From: Chrysomallon squamiferum
Taxonomy: Eukaryota; Mollusca; Gastropoda; Neomphalida; Peltospiridae
Assembly (NCBI GenBank): GCA_012295275.1
Contig: CM022675.1
Span: forward strand, 14,661,463 to 14,725,462
Direction: 5' to 3'
Length of the DNA stretch: 64,000 nt
Part shown: piece by piece, positions 27,008-38,075 of the stretch
How the letters are laid out: each line of letters starts with the position of its first letter
Numbering within the stretch: position 1 is the first letter of the stretch
Translations under genes and position numbers: made by a program
Notes under the pieces: generated by a model
Told to the model about the DNA's origin: nothing
Databases searched by the model: none
The model's input: the letters and a program-made list of their open reading frames with translations, nothing else

Positions 27008-30000
27008 GATTTACACATTTTTGAAAAATGATCTGCTGTGTGGACAAGTTCAATTGTCCATTAACAAACAACCAGGAAATACTAACCAGTAACTTAACCA
27101 CATCATCATACAAATCAGATCCAACAAAGTGAGAAACAATGTCATCTATCATTGACCAATCAGAGTTTGGACTGAACTCTTTCTGCTCACCTAAATATTG
27201 GTCATTGTCTTGAAAAAGGTCTGAAGAAAGTGATGCAGTTGATTTACTCACTTTAAAAAATAAAAATAATGATAAATAATAATATAAAAATATAAATAAA
27301 AAATAAAATAATAATGTGTTATTTTTATTTGTGTCAAATTATTTATTGTAATATCTGCAATATAATATAATAACATCGCCAAGTAAGTTATTTAATGTCC
27401 ATGATTTTTTTTCTTTTTAAATCAACAGTGATTCAGAAACAAAAACACAAGTTTGAGATATATTTTAGTTTCATAATAATTATATAGTAACAGTATTTTC
27501 TAAAAACCAGCATAGTTGAAAAATTCTTTCTTTGTTTTGGTTCATTTTAGAGAGGAAAATGAGGTAGATAATTTTAAATTGTTTGTTATTGCTAGGTGTT
27601 ACTTAAAAGATTACTGTATAACAGAAATAAAGACATATATGTAGCTTAAAATACTAACCATAAGATTTATCCTCCTGAAAAGCAAAAAATATGTAATTAA
27701 TTTTACTTTAGTATTGTTTGGATTTTATTTAGTAATTTTATTACAATGGTGTTGTGGTTTATTTTTCATAAATATTTTATTGTTAGTTGGAGAGTGTCAT
27801 ATATTTTATAAATGTATTATGGTTTTGCATATTCAGAGTTATTATGAGTTACCTTGCTGTTTTAAACAAAGCTCGTTTGCTTGTTGACTTAGCTCAGAAC
27901 AATGGCAAATTTTTGTAATAGATAACGTCTGATAAAGCAATAATGTAAGAAGAAAAAACAGAGCTGTTTTCATGAAGATTAAGTACAAGGTTAACACCTA
28001 CTTCTAACTTATCCAATGACTGTGGCCATTTAAAGAATTTTTTGTCCTGAAATCATATGTAATAAATTATTAACAGAATTACAAAATAATTAAAATGTTC
28101 ACCTATATTAATTAATCTAATTATTAGAAGACATAACATTTTAATTAACAGAAAAATTGAGAATACATATAAACTCATTTAATAGTGGCAATTATGAATA
28201 AATATAAGCCTGTTTAATATCAATAAAGTTAAATATTAATAACAAATTTTTCTAAAATAAAATATGAAATTAATAATTACAAATAACTTGGCAAGTTCTT
28301 TGTGGTCATCAGATGAATGAAATTCTCTAACAATTTCATCGAGGAGTGACCATGAGCTGTCCAGATGACAGTCAAAATGAAACTCATCCTCAAAGAAATT
28401 TGTATAGGAGGACCTCTGAGATGCTGAAAGTGTTAACAGATTCATAAATTTATGTTTATTATTTTAACATTAAAATGACTAATTAGTAATACTGTATAAA
28501 CCTCTATTACACAAACACAGAAATTCATAAACTTGTATAAAAAGAAATATATCAGTAAAATAATCTGGTATCCAGTATGATTTTTAAATTAATTTTTTTT
28601 TACATTTCTTAAATAAAATTAAAATCCTGATACTACTACTAACTAGAAATACATTACAAATTTATCCTTTCCAACTAATTAAACTACTCACTGTTGTTGC
28701 TGAAGTGTGGAGGGCGTATGTTTGTAAAATGGGTTTCTCCAGGATCCTGAAAAAAGTAAAATGTAGGGATCGAGTTTACAAATAAAATTCGATTTTCATA
28801 TTATTATTATTATTAAAGAAATCAAATCAACAATTATAATTTTTATATAATATAGTTTATTTCTTTCATTCTTTTTGTAATTTTTTATGATTATTTTTTA
28901 AATGTGGATTAAAACAGATATATTTTATGAATACGTTGTCTAAACTGATATATAAAACTATTGTGAATAAAGAAGTACATTTTAAGTAAAAGTTGAGAGG
29001 GGGTATAACGTACGTCGCTGGAGAAATCAGAAGACTGATTAAAATTTTCATAAGTGTTCATGCGGGACTTCCATTCCCTTAAAACAAAACAATTAATATT
29101 TTGTAGTATTAGAAACACACTTTTAAAATACAATAAAGCTACTTATAATTGGAATACTTTAAAATGTATAATGACAACTGTGATATATTTGTACATTTTA
29201 TGACGGATTAATTCACGTAATTAAAAGTCCGATTGCCATTAAATTAATTTACTAGCTTATTTTTAACTGAATATATATATATATTATATATTATATATAA
29301 TTAAAATTTGAAACTTAAGACGACTAGGAAAGAAATAATATCAAATAAATGAAACGGAAACACAGGGCACGCCACTAATTAGATAAAAATGGTAGCATTA
29401 TTACGCATATATTGTCAAATGCAAATAAATCTAATTTATAGTCTTCCACAGTATTTATATCAGGTACATTTATAGCAATGATCAAAAACTCATTTTAGGC
29501 TACCGAGCGTCGCCTATCCGAGGGAAATAACTTTTATCTGTCATTATTTTTAGAATAACAAGAGAGTTCCGTCTTAAAACAATGTAGCTTAACTATAAAA
29601 ATTCAAAGAAATAATAATTACTAAATTGTGAGAGATAAAAAGTGAAATAGTTTACTGACAGAGCTTTTTAGACGATCTTCTGCTACAATTTTAACAAATG
29701 TGTTAGAGCGCGAAAAAAATATTTTGTTTGACATATGATCAAATTAATTCATTCAAAACTGGAAATAAACATATCATCTTTTCAAATTCGAAATAACTGA
29801 ATTAATAAAAGCAATAATTTAATTAAATTAATGAAATAAAATAATATTATAAATTTATCAACAAATGATAATAATGAGTGCCGAAGGCAGAAATTAATTT
29901 TTTTTACCCTGATCTTTGATCAAGCGAAGTCACCGATGGGATGCATACAGTTTTGACTGCACCTTTCTTTTGTTTAGATGGCCGCTTCAACTTAATTTTT

Positions 30001-30032
30001 TTTAAATCGACGGAATTCCGCAGAAAATTCAT
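24135..30032 (-). CDS. Unrecognised 373-residue protein gene, 14 exons with tandemly duplicated exon set
   Basis: Assembled from splice sites and frame. Minus-strand exons: 30032-29908, 29077-29014, 28746-28692, 28423-28281, 28046-28002, 27674-27659, 27250-27087, 26563-26519, 26229-26214, 26033-25858, 25263-25225, 24872-24826, 24654-24548, 24214-24135. All introns are GT-AG, all 13 junction phases agree, and the total is 1122 bp with no internal stop. The N-terminus is basic (KKIKLKRPSKQKKG). Three domain exons (4, 7 and 10) carry the acidic repeat DSSWSLLDEIVREFHSSD, SDWSMIDDIVSHFVGSDL and SDWSMIDDIVSNFSGSDM. Exons 5 and 8 are 45-bp linkers starting with Asp; exons 6 and 9 are 16-bp microexons. 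No signal peptide or membrane segment is evident. The C-terminal part has a basic helix (LKRIKGNLNRFMIRLFRQ). AATAAA motifs follow the stop within 60 bp. Function unknown. The first exon rests on an in-frame ATG and a weak donor (GGGTAAAA), the least certain junction. Confidence 0.82.
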
Positions 30033-30057
30033 TTTTCTCGATGGAAAAATCTGAACT

Positions 30058-30106
30058 CTTAGAAACTTCTAAGCTAATTTAATTCGTAGTCATAGAGATG
30101 ACGTCA
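30058..30106 (-). promoter_or_regulatory. Candidate promoter elements of the 14-exon gene
   Basis: 26-75 bp upstream of the proposed ATG there is an inverted repeat CTTAGAA-AC-TTCTAAG (30058-30073). It contains GAAnnTTC, a two-unit heat-shock-factor-type site. A palindromic cAMP-response/ATF site, TGACGTCA, lies at 30099-30106. Both are exact matches to known motifs; use by this gene is inferred. Confidence 0.4.
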
Positions 30107-31682
30107 TTATAATTAGGTTCTTATGGGAATGTAAGATTCGGCTAAAGTCGGAAAAAGTCGACAAACAAAAGTGAAATTAATTCGAAACAATATGAATATT
30201 AACAACAACAACAACAGTAATAATAAATACAAAGAACTAATTATAATTAAAGTGGAATATCTATGTCCCAAACGTTTTACTAAATAAGAATTGGCTGTGT
30301 GCATACATACATACATACATACAAAAAACAAAATAATGTTGTCGATCTTGGTTTTCTTGAAGCTGTAAAGTTTTCCAAGTTATAACATCACGTGCACATT
30401 GAATCAGTTAATGAACAAGTACATTTAATACAGATAAAGAATGCATTTTGTACAAGCAGAGTAAGCGAAATATCAGATTCGGGAGGATACTAAGTAATTA
30501 ACACTAATGTTATGAACGTCTGGCTATTACTTGCATCCGTTAAAAAAATATCTGTCACAGTATATTGAACAAATTAAAGGATTATAAGAAAGTCCATGTT
30601 CTAGAATATAAATTTCCCGTAAAACGTTAATATTAGCTGTGACTGGGGTTCACCTGGCAAATAGTCGTTTTGGAGAAACAGTCATTTTTTAATTTTTATT
30701 ATTATTACATTTTTTTTATTTTTTACGCTAAGACAGTAACGCATATGTAAAGTTCTTGAAAAATATGTTTTATATTTTTAGCCGTTTCAGTTGAAAATAA
30801 ATCATTACAGGAACCTTGTAAATATATATAAAGCAATCCTGCAATAAAGATTTCTCGTGTGTCTGTGTTTATATGTTGTCATCTTTTATTATGATTAAAT
30901 ACCAATTACAATGAAAAATATATATTGTAAAGTGTAAAAAAAACAATAACCAAAAAACAAACCCCCCCCCAAGAACAGGTTCAATAGAAAAGAAATAAAA
31001 ACTATAGAGAAAAAAAGTGATAAATAAATAAAAAGGTAGTAAAGAAATGACTGGTAGGTGATCGTGGATTCCTTACCCTTAAATTAACTGGTAACCATTC
31101 AGAATCGAGTATTTTAATAAAAGAAAATTAATCTGATGATAAGCTTTTGAAATCTGCAGTTCCAGTTCCACTGGACAACAGCAGCAGTTCATTTGGGATA
31201 CATTTGTGAAAGTATTTGACAGCGGACTAGGCTGTGTCTCATTCGTCAAGGAAAAGCAAGAATCAAAACAAGAATCTTGAAATTTTCCTGTAAAATATCT
31301 GGGCTTCAAAGCGACATTTTTTATTTTATTTTTTGGATTAGTGATGGTGCCTGCTATGAACTGAGAATAATCCGTTTTTGGCATATATGAAAAGAAAGAA
31401 GACAATTAGCTATTGTTCTGCTGTTCCAGTGATAAACTATAATACCTGTCATCGTGTATAAATTCAGTTCCACGAAGAAATAAACAGAAACCAAAAGGTT
31501 GCCAGAGACAAAGTCGCTTCTTTTTTTTTTTTCTTTTTGACAGTAAAGCCATTTTCTCCAAGACTGTTTCAAATTTAGTTATGCATTTTGTAGCACAGAT
31601 GAAAATACATTTGTTATGTCTGAAACTGAGGTTGAAGAACGTCAGTGTGCTATCAGATGGTCGGAACGTGTATTAAAATAAA

Positions 31683-31723
<41 letters not shown>

Positions 31724-32704
31724 ATCGTCATTCAGTAAAACAAGCACCTGTTCAATAACATTATTTTGTTCCGATATTACGTCTTTTATCATATCCGGTT
31801 CACAGCTAGTTGGGAGAAAGACATAAAAATTTTCTGTTGAGGTTAAAATATGTTTAATAATTTAACAATTTTTGAATGCAGTGAATTTTTCCTTCGTAAA
31901 CTGAAATAAGCTGTTTACAAAACCGTCTCCAGCTCTAATGTCCAGGTAAGACATAATTTCAAATTAATATGTTGCGTTTTGATTTTATTTTCGTTTTTAA
32001 TAATAATAATTAATTTGTTTACTTACATATTACTTTTTAAAAGTATTTTTGTTATTTATTATGTTTCTGTTTGTTTTTGTTTTTTTTGAGGAGCGGGTAT
32101 ATATTTCATAATTAGATTTCTTTCTTTATTCATTTATTGTTTCTTAATATTTAGATTGTCAAAAGCTCAGCATCAAAGTGCTAAATCAGATTCGTCCACG
32201 CTAAGCCAAAAACACCGCAATGAAAATCCAACAAAAGTTTTTTTTATATCCAAATCACTTTAATTTTATTATTTCCATGAAATACAATCACAAATTTTAA
32301 ACACTAACCACTGAGAGAAGATTAAAAATTAAAATTGTTGAAATAAATAAATAAAACAAAATATAAATTAACCAGTATGAAAAGAGATGTAATCCCAATC
32401 TTAATTAAATTTATCTGTCAGTATTAAACTGATGTGGTGATTTTATATCAAGTTAATAGAAATACGTATTGTAAACTAATTATGACCAATCATGTGACTG
32501 GTTCTGTTGTTTTATTGTCATTTCTTTTATTGGAGGAGTAATTTGTCAACACCAACACTGAAACAAATTCAGAAGAATATTGTTTTGTTGTATTTCTGTG
32601 GGATTTATATCCATACATATATGTATTCTTATATCTGTTTATAGATAGGTATGTATGTGTGTGCATCTATCTATCTATATATATATACACATGCATGTAT
32701 GTAT

Positions 32705-32740
<36 letters not shown>

Positions 32741-32920
32741 GTGTACATTCCAGACATTTAATTCAGTGTTATTTGCTGACTTACTTTACTGAAACCACTG
32801 AACAATTTAACATAAATTAATAATATGTGATATTATTTGACACTGAGTTTGTTGAAAAGGAACAAGCAGCTTTTGTACACAATTAATACATTTTATTTCA
32901 GTATTTACATATTTATTAAT
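30107..32920. other. Intergenic, AT-rich
   Basis: No supported gene. It includes a poly-A of about 35 (31688-31722) and a TATC/ATAC-rich block that runs into (CA)n at about 32665-32737. Two overlapping minus-strand frames at 31079-31572 lack recognisable motifs and are not called as genes. Confidence 0.55.
32665..32737. repeat. Compound microsatellite (ATCT, TA, then CA)
   Basis: Short tandem ATCT units, alternating TA, then about 15 CA units. Confidence 0.9.
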
Positions 32921-33506
32921 TTATTTGTCACGTGAGGACTGACAAGGTTTACATTTTGGGGTTTTCAGTTCAACAGCACTGACAAGATAGCCACATGCAT
33001 CTCTCTGGTCACGTCTTGCATATCCACATACTGGACATTCACCATGGACAAAATGGTCAGCCAGAAACCTGGACAGAATAATAAAAATAATAATAATAAT
33101 TTAGCATCAAAAGAATCTTGTACTTCACAAAAAAGTAAATAAATAAATAAAAATAAAAATAAAGTAATAATAGAAATGGCTTATTTTAAAAACTTAAAAT
33201 ATTAAGACAGTAATTTTGCAAAGGAAGATAATTCTAATATATAAAGTACAAAGCTGTTAGAGTTACCTGGAGAAAACAGCACTAAATGCACAACCAGTGA
33301 TATTGCCAAGGTGATGAACGTTGTTGTGACAGGCAAGATCAGTGGTGATTAATGCATTTCTTTCACCATCCTGTGGTAAATTGAAATAAATAAAGAAATA
33401 AATAAAGAAAAATAATGATATTAAAATAAATAATAGTAAAATTACTTATAATAAATAAAATGATAATATATTAATATTAATAATTTAGCAACAGAAATAT
33501 CTTTCA

Positions 33507-33542
<36 letters not shown>

Positions 33543-33730
33543 CCCAAAATATAATAGAAATGGCTTATTTTAAAAAGTTAAATATTAAGATAGAAATTAT
33601 CAAAGGATGATAACTCTAATACATAAAATACAAATGTGTTAGAGTTACGTGGAGAAAATATCAGCACTATGTGAGGAACATTGTTGGCATAGCGAAGAGC
33701 ACTGGTGATTAATATATTTCTTTCACCATC
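32921..33730 (-). pseudogene. MARS1-derived: Methionyl-tRNA synthetase (cytosolic MARS1) exon fragments, one exon duplicated
   Basis: Three exon-like blocks on the minus strand resemble cytosolic methionyl-tRNA synthetase. 33370-33267 starts [17 protein letters not shown] and contains the HIGH-region core HHLGN. 33068-32921 starts with [16 protein letters not shown] and continues into the zinc-knuckle style [18 protein letters not shown], then a stop. 33730-33649 is a second copy of the HIGH exon; it reads ITSALRYANNVPH but has lost the LGN core and its donor site. The first two blocks keep GT-AG borders and join in phase (FS-R-FLAD), yet the large catalytic section normally between them is absent. 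This is therefore a rearranged, non-functional synthetase copy, or at best a tiny derived gene. Confidence 0.75.
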
Positions 33731-34025
33731 CTGTGCTAAACTGAAATAAATAAAGAAAGAAAAATAATGACATTAAAATAAACAATATAAAATTAATTAT
33801 ATAATAACAAATAAAATGGTAATATATTAATATTAATAATTTAGCAACAAAAGAATCTTACACTTTCAAAAAAATAAAAATAAAAAAATAAAATAGTAAT
33901 AATCATAATAAATAAAAATAAAATAATAATAGAAATGGCTTATTTAAAAAAGTTAAAATATTAAGATATAAATTATGCAAAGAAAGATAACTCTAATACA
34001 TAAACTACAATGCTGTTCTTTTTAA
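33165..34025. repeat. Tandem duplication, about 380-bp period, three partial copies
   Basis: The phrase AATAGAAATGGCTTATTT, followed by a similar 90-base block ending in a TTAGAG-type sequence, recurs near 33170, 33551 and 33930. The first two copies each continue into a methionyl-tRNA synthetase HIGH-exon copy and the same TCACCATCCTGTG border. Copies have diverged by small indels and AT-rich expansion, including a poly-A/CCCCC run at 33512-33545. Confidence 0.75.
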
Positions 34026-34139
34026 AATAAAACATTACTTACGCTGTCTTAAATTTTATCTTCCATACTGGCATCCATGTCTTCCATTTGGAATACAAAA
34101 CATACTGAAGAAAATCCACAGTCTTTTTTCTAACCATGG

Positions 34140-35896
34140 ATGACATAATAGTAACTATGAAAAAATTATGAATTACAGCTAGAATATTAAATTATCTCTC
34201 TAAGTTGTCACTTGTGTTATTTGCATATGGAGAATAATCTGAATAATAAAAGAACGGCAATGTATTATTTTTTTTATTTTTTATTTTTATTATAAAGGGA
34301 TGAGTGACATAGAATGGTAGTTTTTATTAGAGTTATTTCTCTTTGAAATAGTCAACAATTTTACTAAGATTTCTAAAATATTAGTGTTCAGAGATGTTCA
34401 CAGGTGGTCGGTTGGGGTAGGGTTAGTTGGCGTCAATGAAGTTATTTAGTTAGTATTTTGTGTTTATGTTTAAAGACACAATGACCAATTCCATCAATAA
34501 AAAAAAGATAAAAATTAAAAGAATAAATCCAGTAACATAAAAGTTTTAAGAGAGTGTTAAATATATAACAGGAATCTTATTTATTATTGTTGTTGTTATT
34601 ATTATTAATTGCATATTCTGAAAATTAAACTGACAATAACAAAATAAATAAATAAAATCAAATAATAAAAAGTAATGCAGTTCAAATTTGTATACTTTAA
34701 TTTACTTCCAAATTATTTCTCATCAGACATTCTCTGAAGTATATAAGCAACTGTAGTTATGTTAAGTGAAAAAAGAAAAAAAAAAGATGGGGCATCAAAA
34801 ACTGAATATTATCTGAAAAACATAGTATGGACAGCTGTGTACATGACTGAATAAAAAACAATTACCAGGTTTCAGCATTGTCAGCATTTCAAAAATAAAT
34901 GACAAAGTGACTCAGTTTTTCAGTTTGCAGATTTATTTCTAATTCATAATTTTAATAGAAGAAATAAATAAAATATTAAATAATGACAAAAACAATACAT
35001 TTGATTATAAAATTTTTTTTATCTGATTTGTTTCATACTGAAAACATACATGCTTCATGACAACTGATAAAATTTCATATACATTAATACATTTCAAACT
35101 GCAAACCATTTTTTTTACAAGATATATTTAATGGACACATTACAAAATCATTGCAGAGCACCAGTTAATACAATTAACTGATGATTTACATACAATTCCG
35201 TTATAAATTAAAATTTATAAATTATAACTGCATTATGTATTTTGTCTCAATATATTTTCAAATCTAAAAGATTTTCTCAACATTTACAAATCACCTTCTT
35301 TTGTTAAAGAACAATAACAATCAGATATGCAGTATAAAATTATCAAATTAACCAAAACAATGGAAAATCTCTGACTTTAGGTTAAAACTTGGTTTAAAAA
35401 GTGTTTACTATTATCTAATTTATTCCTTTATTTAGAAATATCTGGAGATCAGTTTCATGTCTATTTTAACGAGAGGAATAATTTAGAAATATTTTAAATA
35501 AATCATTTTTGTTATCTCAAAAATAATCTTTTATGTTACAATGTACATTTGGATGTGTTTCTAAATATTCACTGGCTTTTGCTTTATAATCTTTCTTCTT
35601 AATTAAATAAAACACTTGTAGAAACCAGTTCTACAGTTATGCAGCAAATTATAACTTTGGAAACAAAAATTAATTATAATTTGTACTTTTCATTTAATTT
35701 CAAAATATGAAAAAATGTATAAATAAAATCAATGTTAACAAATATAAGTTATGCAGCAAATTACAAATTCATTTTCATAATTTTACTATACAGGTAATTA
35801 AACACGTAACTGAAAAATATTGTAAGACTAGCGAACAAACCATATGTAACATTTCTCATAAAAACTTTACTTTTTCTTTTTGAGCTATAGTTATAG
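34140..35896. other. Intergenic, AT-rich
   Basis: No exon, repeat family or RNA gene that I can support. An exon-like frame with a strong donor lies just before it at 34137-34043 (-), but it does not join in phase to the synthetase fragments. Confidence 0.5.
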
Positions 35897-38075
35897 CAGT
35901 GTTTCCCATCCAGGGCTCCTCAGAGCCCTTGTGCTCTGCAAGAGATGACATAACTAATAAATAAAAAAGGAGAAACTGGGGGCAGTTAGATGGACAGAAT
36001 GAAATAGTCAGAACAAACGAATACACCTACAATAACATTACAATGATTACTATGTACAATGCACATGGATAATATGGATATCATGCATAATTTAAATAGT
36101 AATTTGTATAAATAAATAACTATTTAATTAGTTAAAGTGTAAATAGTTTCTAATATAAAAAAACAAGTTTATTTTCCTTTTCAGGTAAATCATTAGTATT
36201 GCGCAGAAGCAAAAATATTCGTGACTGATGACGTACTGCCAACCTCTTGCATTGAGATGCACGTGGTTGTTAGAAGCACATGAGTTAGCTGTGAACAGAG
36301 CAGAGTGGGTGCGTGTTGTGTTTTTTCTTCCCTCCTAACTGCCAATATTTGAAAACAAATTTTAACGCGTGAAAGATGATGGAAGTATTTGAAAAGAAGA
36401 CGTGCAAGTGAAGAAGAAGATAGTGAAGATGAGCAACACTTAGCAGAGCAAAGTACAAGTAAGGTAGCTAAAGTGGGTGAGACTAAAAAAAATCGCCATT
36501 ACAATGAGACATATTTGGCCTTTGGGTTCACATGGACTGGAGAACAAAACTGTCAACTTCCATTGTGCATTGTTTGTGGGAAAACACTTGTTAACGCAGC
36601 TATGTTTCCAGCCAAGTTACAGTGCCATTTCACAGCTAATCACAGTCAATTGTTAAACAAAGATATTGATTACTTTCAAAGACTTCTTAAATCCAATGGT
36701 AAAGCCTGTACGATGTTTGAAAAGAAGGTTACTGTTAGTAACAAAGCCCAAGAAGCAAGTTATATGATAGCCAAGTTAGTTGACAAACAAATGAAAAGCC
36801 ACACTATTGCTGAAAGCTTGATACTGCCTGCCTGTAAAATAATGGCGAAAATCATGCTGGGTTGAGAAGCTTCAGACAAATTCTCAAAAGTTCCTCTTTC
36901 TGACAATACTATTAGTAGGTGTATCACTGACTTGTCCCACAACATTGAAAATGGTTTGTCTGAAATACTAAAATGTACAAACTTTGCTCTCCAAGTAGAT
37001 GAGTCAACAGACATAACTGGTAAGGCCGACATATTAGCGTACGTTCGATTTGAAAACGAAAGTAAAATTGTGGAAAATTTTATCTTTTGCAAAGAGCTGC
37101 GAGAAACAACTAAAGGTCAAGACATATTCAATCTGGTGTCCTCTTACTGTGGTTTGCCATGGATGCGGTGTGTTGGTATCTGCACTGATGGTGCTTCCGC
37201 AATGATTGGATCAATAAAAGGATTTGTGACACTCATCAAAGAAAAAAAACCCTGCTGTGATAACGACTCACTGTTTCATCCACCGGGAAGTTCTGTGTTT
37301 GCAAACTATTGGGGAGGATTTAAAAGAAGTTCTAGATGTAACTGTTAACATGATTAATTTTGTAAAGCAGCGCCCTCTTAAGACCCGCATTTTTGCAAAG
37401 CTCTGTGAAAATATGCACAAGGACCACATGACTCTCCTTCTACATTGTGAGGTAAGATGGTTATCAAGAGGAAAGATCCTAACAAGGGTATGATAGATGC
37501 AAAGTGGGTACAGAAATTAGCCTACTTAGCAGATATTTTTCAGCATTTGAACTCGCTGAACACAAGCATGCAGGGCCCACATGAAAACATCCTTACTTCA
37601 ACAGACAAAATTATTACATTCCAGAAGAAACTCAAAGTTTGGAAAAAATACATTTCAAGGGGAAATGTTGAAATGTTTCCCCTGCTATATGAGCTTCGGG
37701 GTGCCACAGCTGATATGGAGGTCGTAGCAGTAATTGGCATGCATTTGGAAATATTGTCAAATAGGCTTGACAACTACTTTCCTTCTTTGTCAGTAGAACT
37801 GTATGACTGGATTATCATTGAATTCACTTAATATGTTCCATCTGCAAGAAGAAGAAGAACTAACAGAATTACAGTCTGACTGACTTGAAGCTTGAAACTG
37901 AAATTTAATGAAGTGTCACTTGATATGTTCTGACTTTCAATAAAAGCAGAATTTCCTTTGGTTGCAGCTCAAGTACGGAGTATTTTATTACAATTCTCAA
38001 CTTCGTACCTCTGTGAACATGCCTTTTCCTGTCCCACAAACATTAAAAGCAAATCAAGAAATCGTCGCCAGTCAA
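35897..38075 (+). mobile_element. hAT element 1 (ZBED5/SCAND3-like), 3' end lost
   Basis: The left terminus CAGTGTTTCCCATCC begins at 35897 after the octamer AGTTATAG. The body carries a decayed hAT transposase up to about 38075, where the sequence runs into an AAATA-type simple repeat. No right inverted terminus or second AGTTATAG octamer was seen, so the 3' end appears deleted or replaced. Confidence 0.75.
36378..38070 (+). pseudogene. hAT transposase with BED finger (ZBED5-like), frameshifted
   Basis: The longest intact piece, 36389-36862, has an acidic N-terminus and a BED-type zinc finger (CIVCGK then LQCHFTANH). A stop at 36862 and several frameshifts follow. The RNase-H-like catalytic core is recognisable in pieces: ALQVDESTDITGKADILAYV near 36985, VGICTDGASAMIGSIKGF near 37175, LHCEVRWLSRGKIL near 37440. 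The C-terminal hAT dimerisation motif (TSYLCEHAFS) lies near 38005. The domain order is normal for the family. The copy cannot make an active enzyme. Confidence 0.85.

Noticed and set aside
30023-30030. Second GAAnnTTC heat-shock-like site
   Set aside because: Overlaps the first codons of the proposed exon 1, so it is likely a by-product of coding sequence.
31079-31572. Two overlapping frames of 72 and 108 codons on the minus strand
   Set aside because: No motif, no matching splice signals, and one runs through a poly-T tract.
34043-34137. Exon-like frame with strong GTAAGT donor as the first exon of a synthetase mini-gene
   Set aside because: Its phase (2) does not fit the synthetase fragments, which begin in phase 0; the join gives an early stop.
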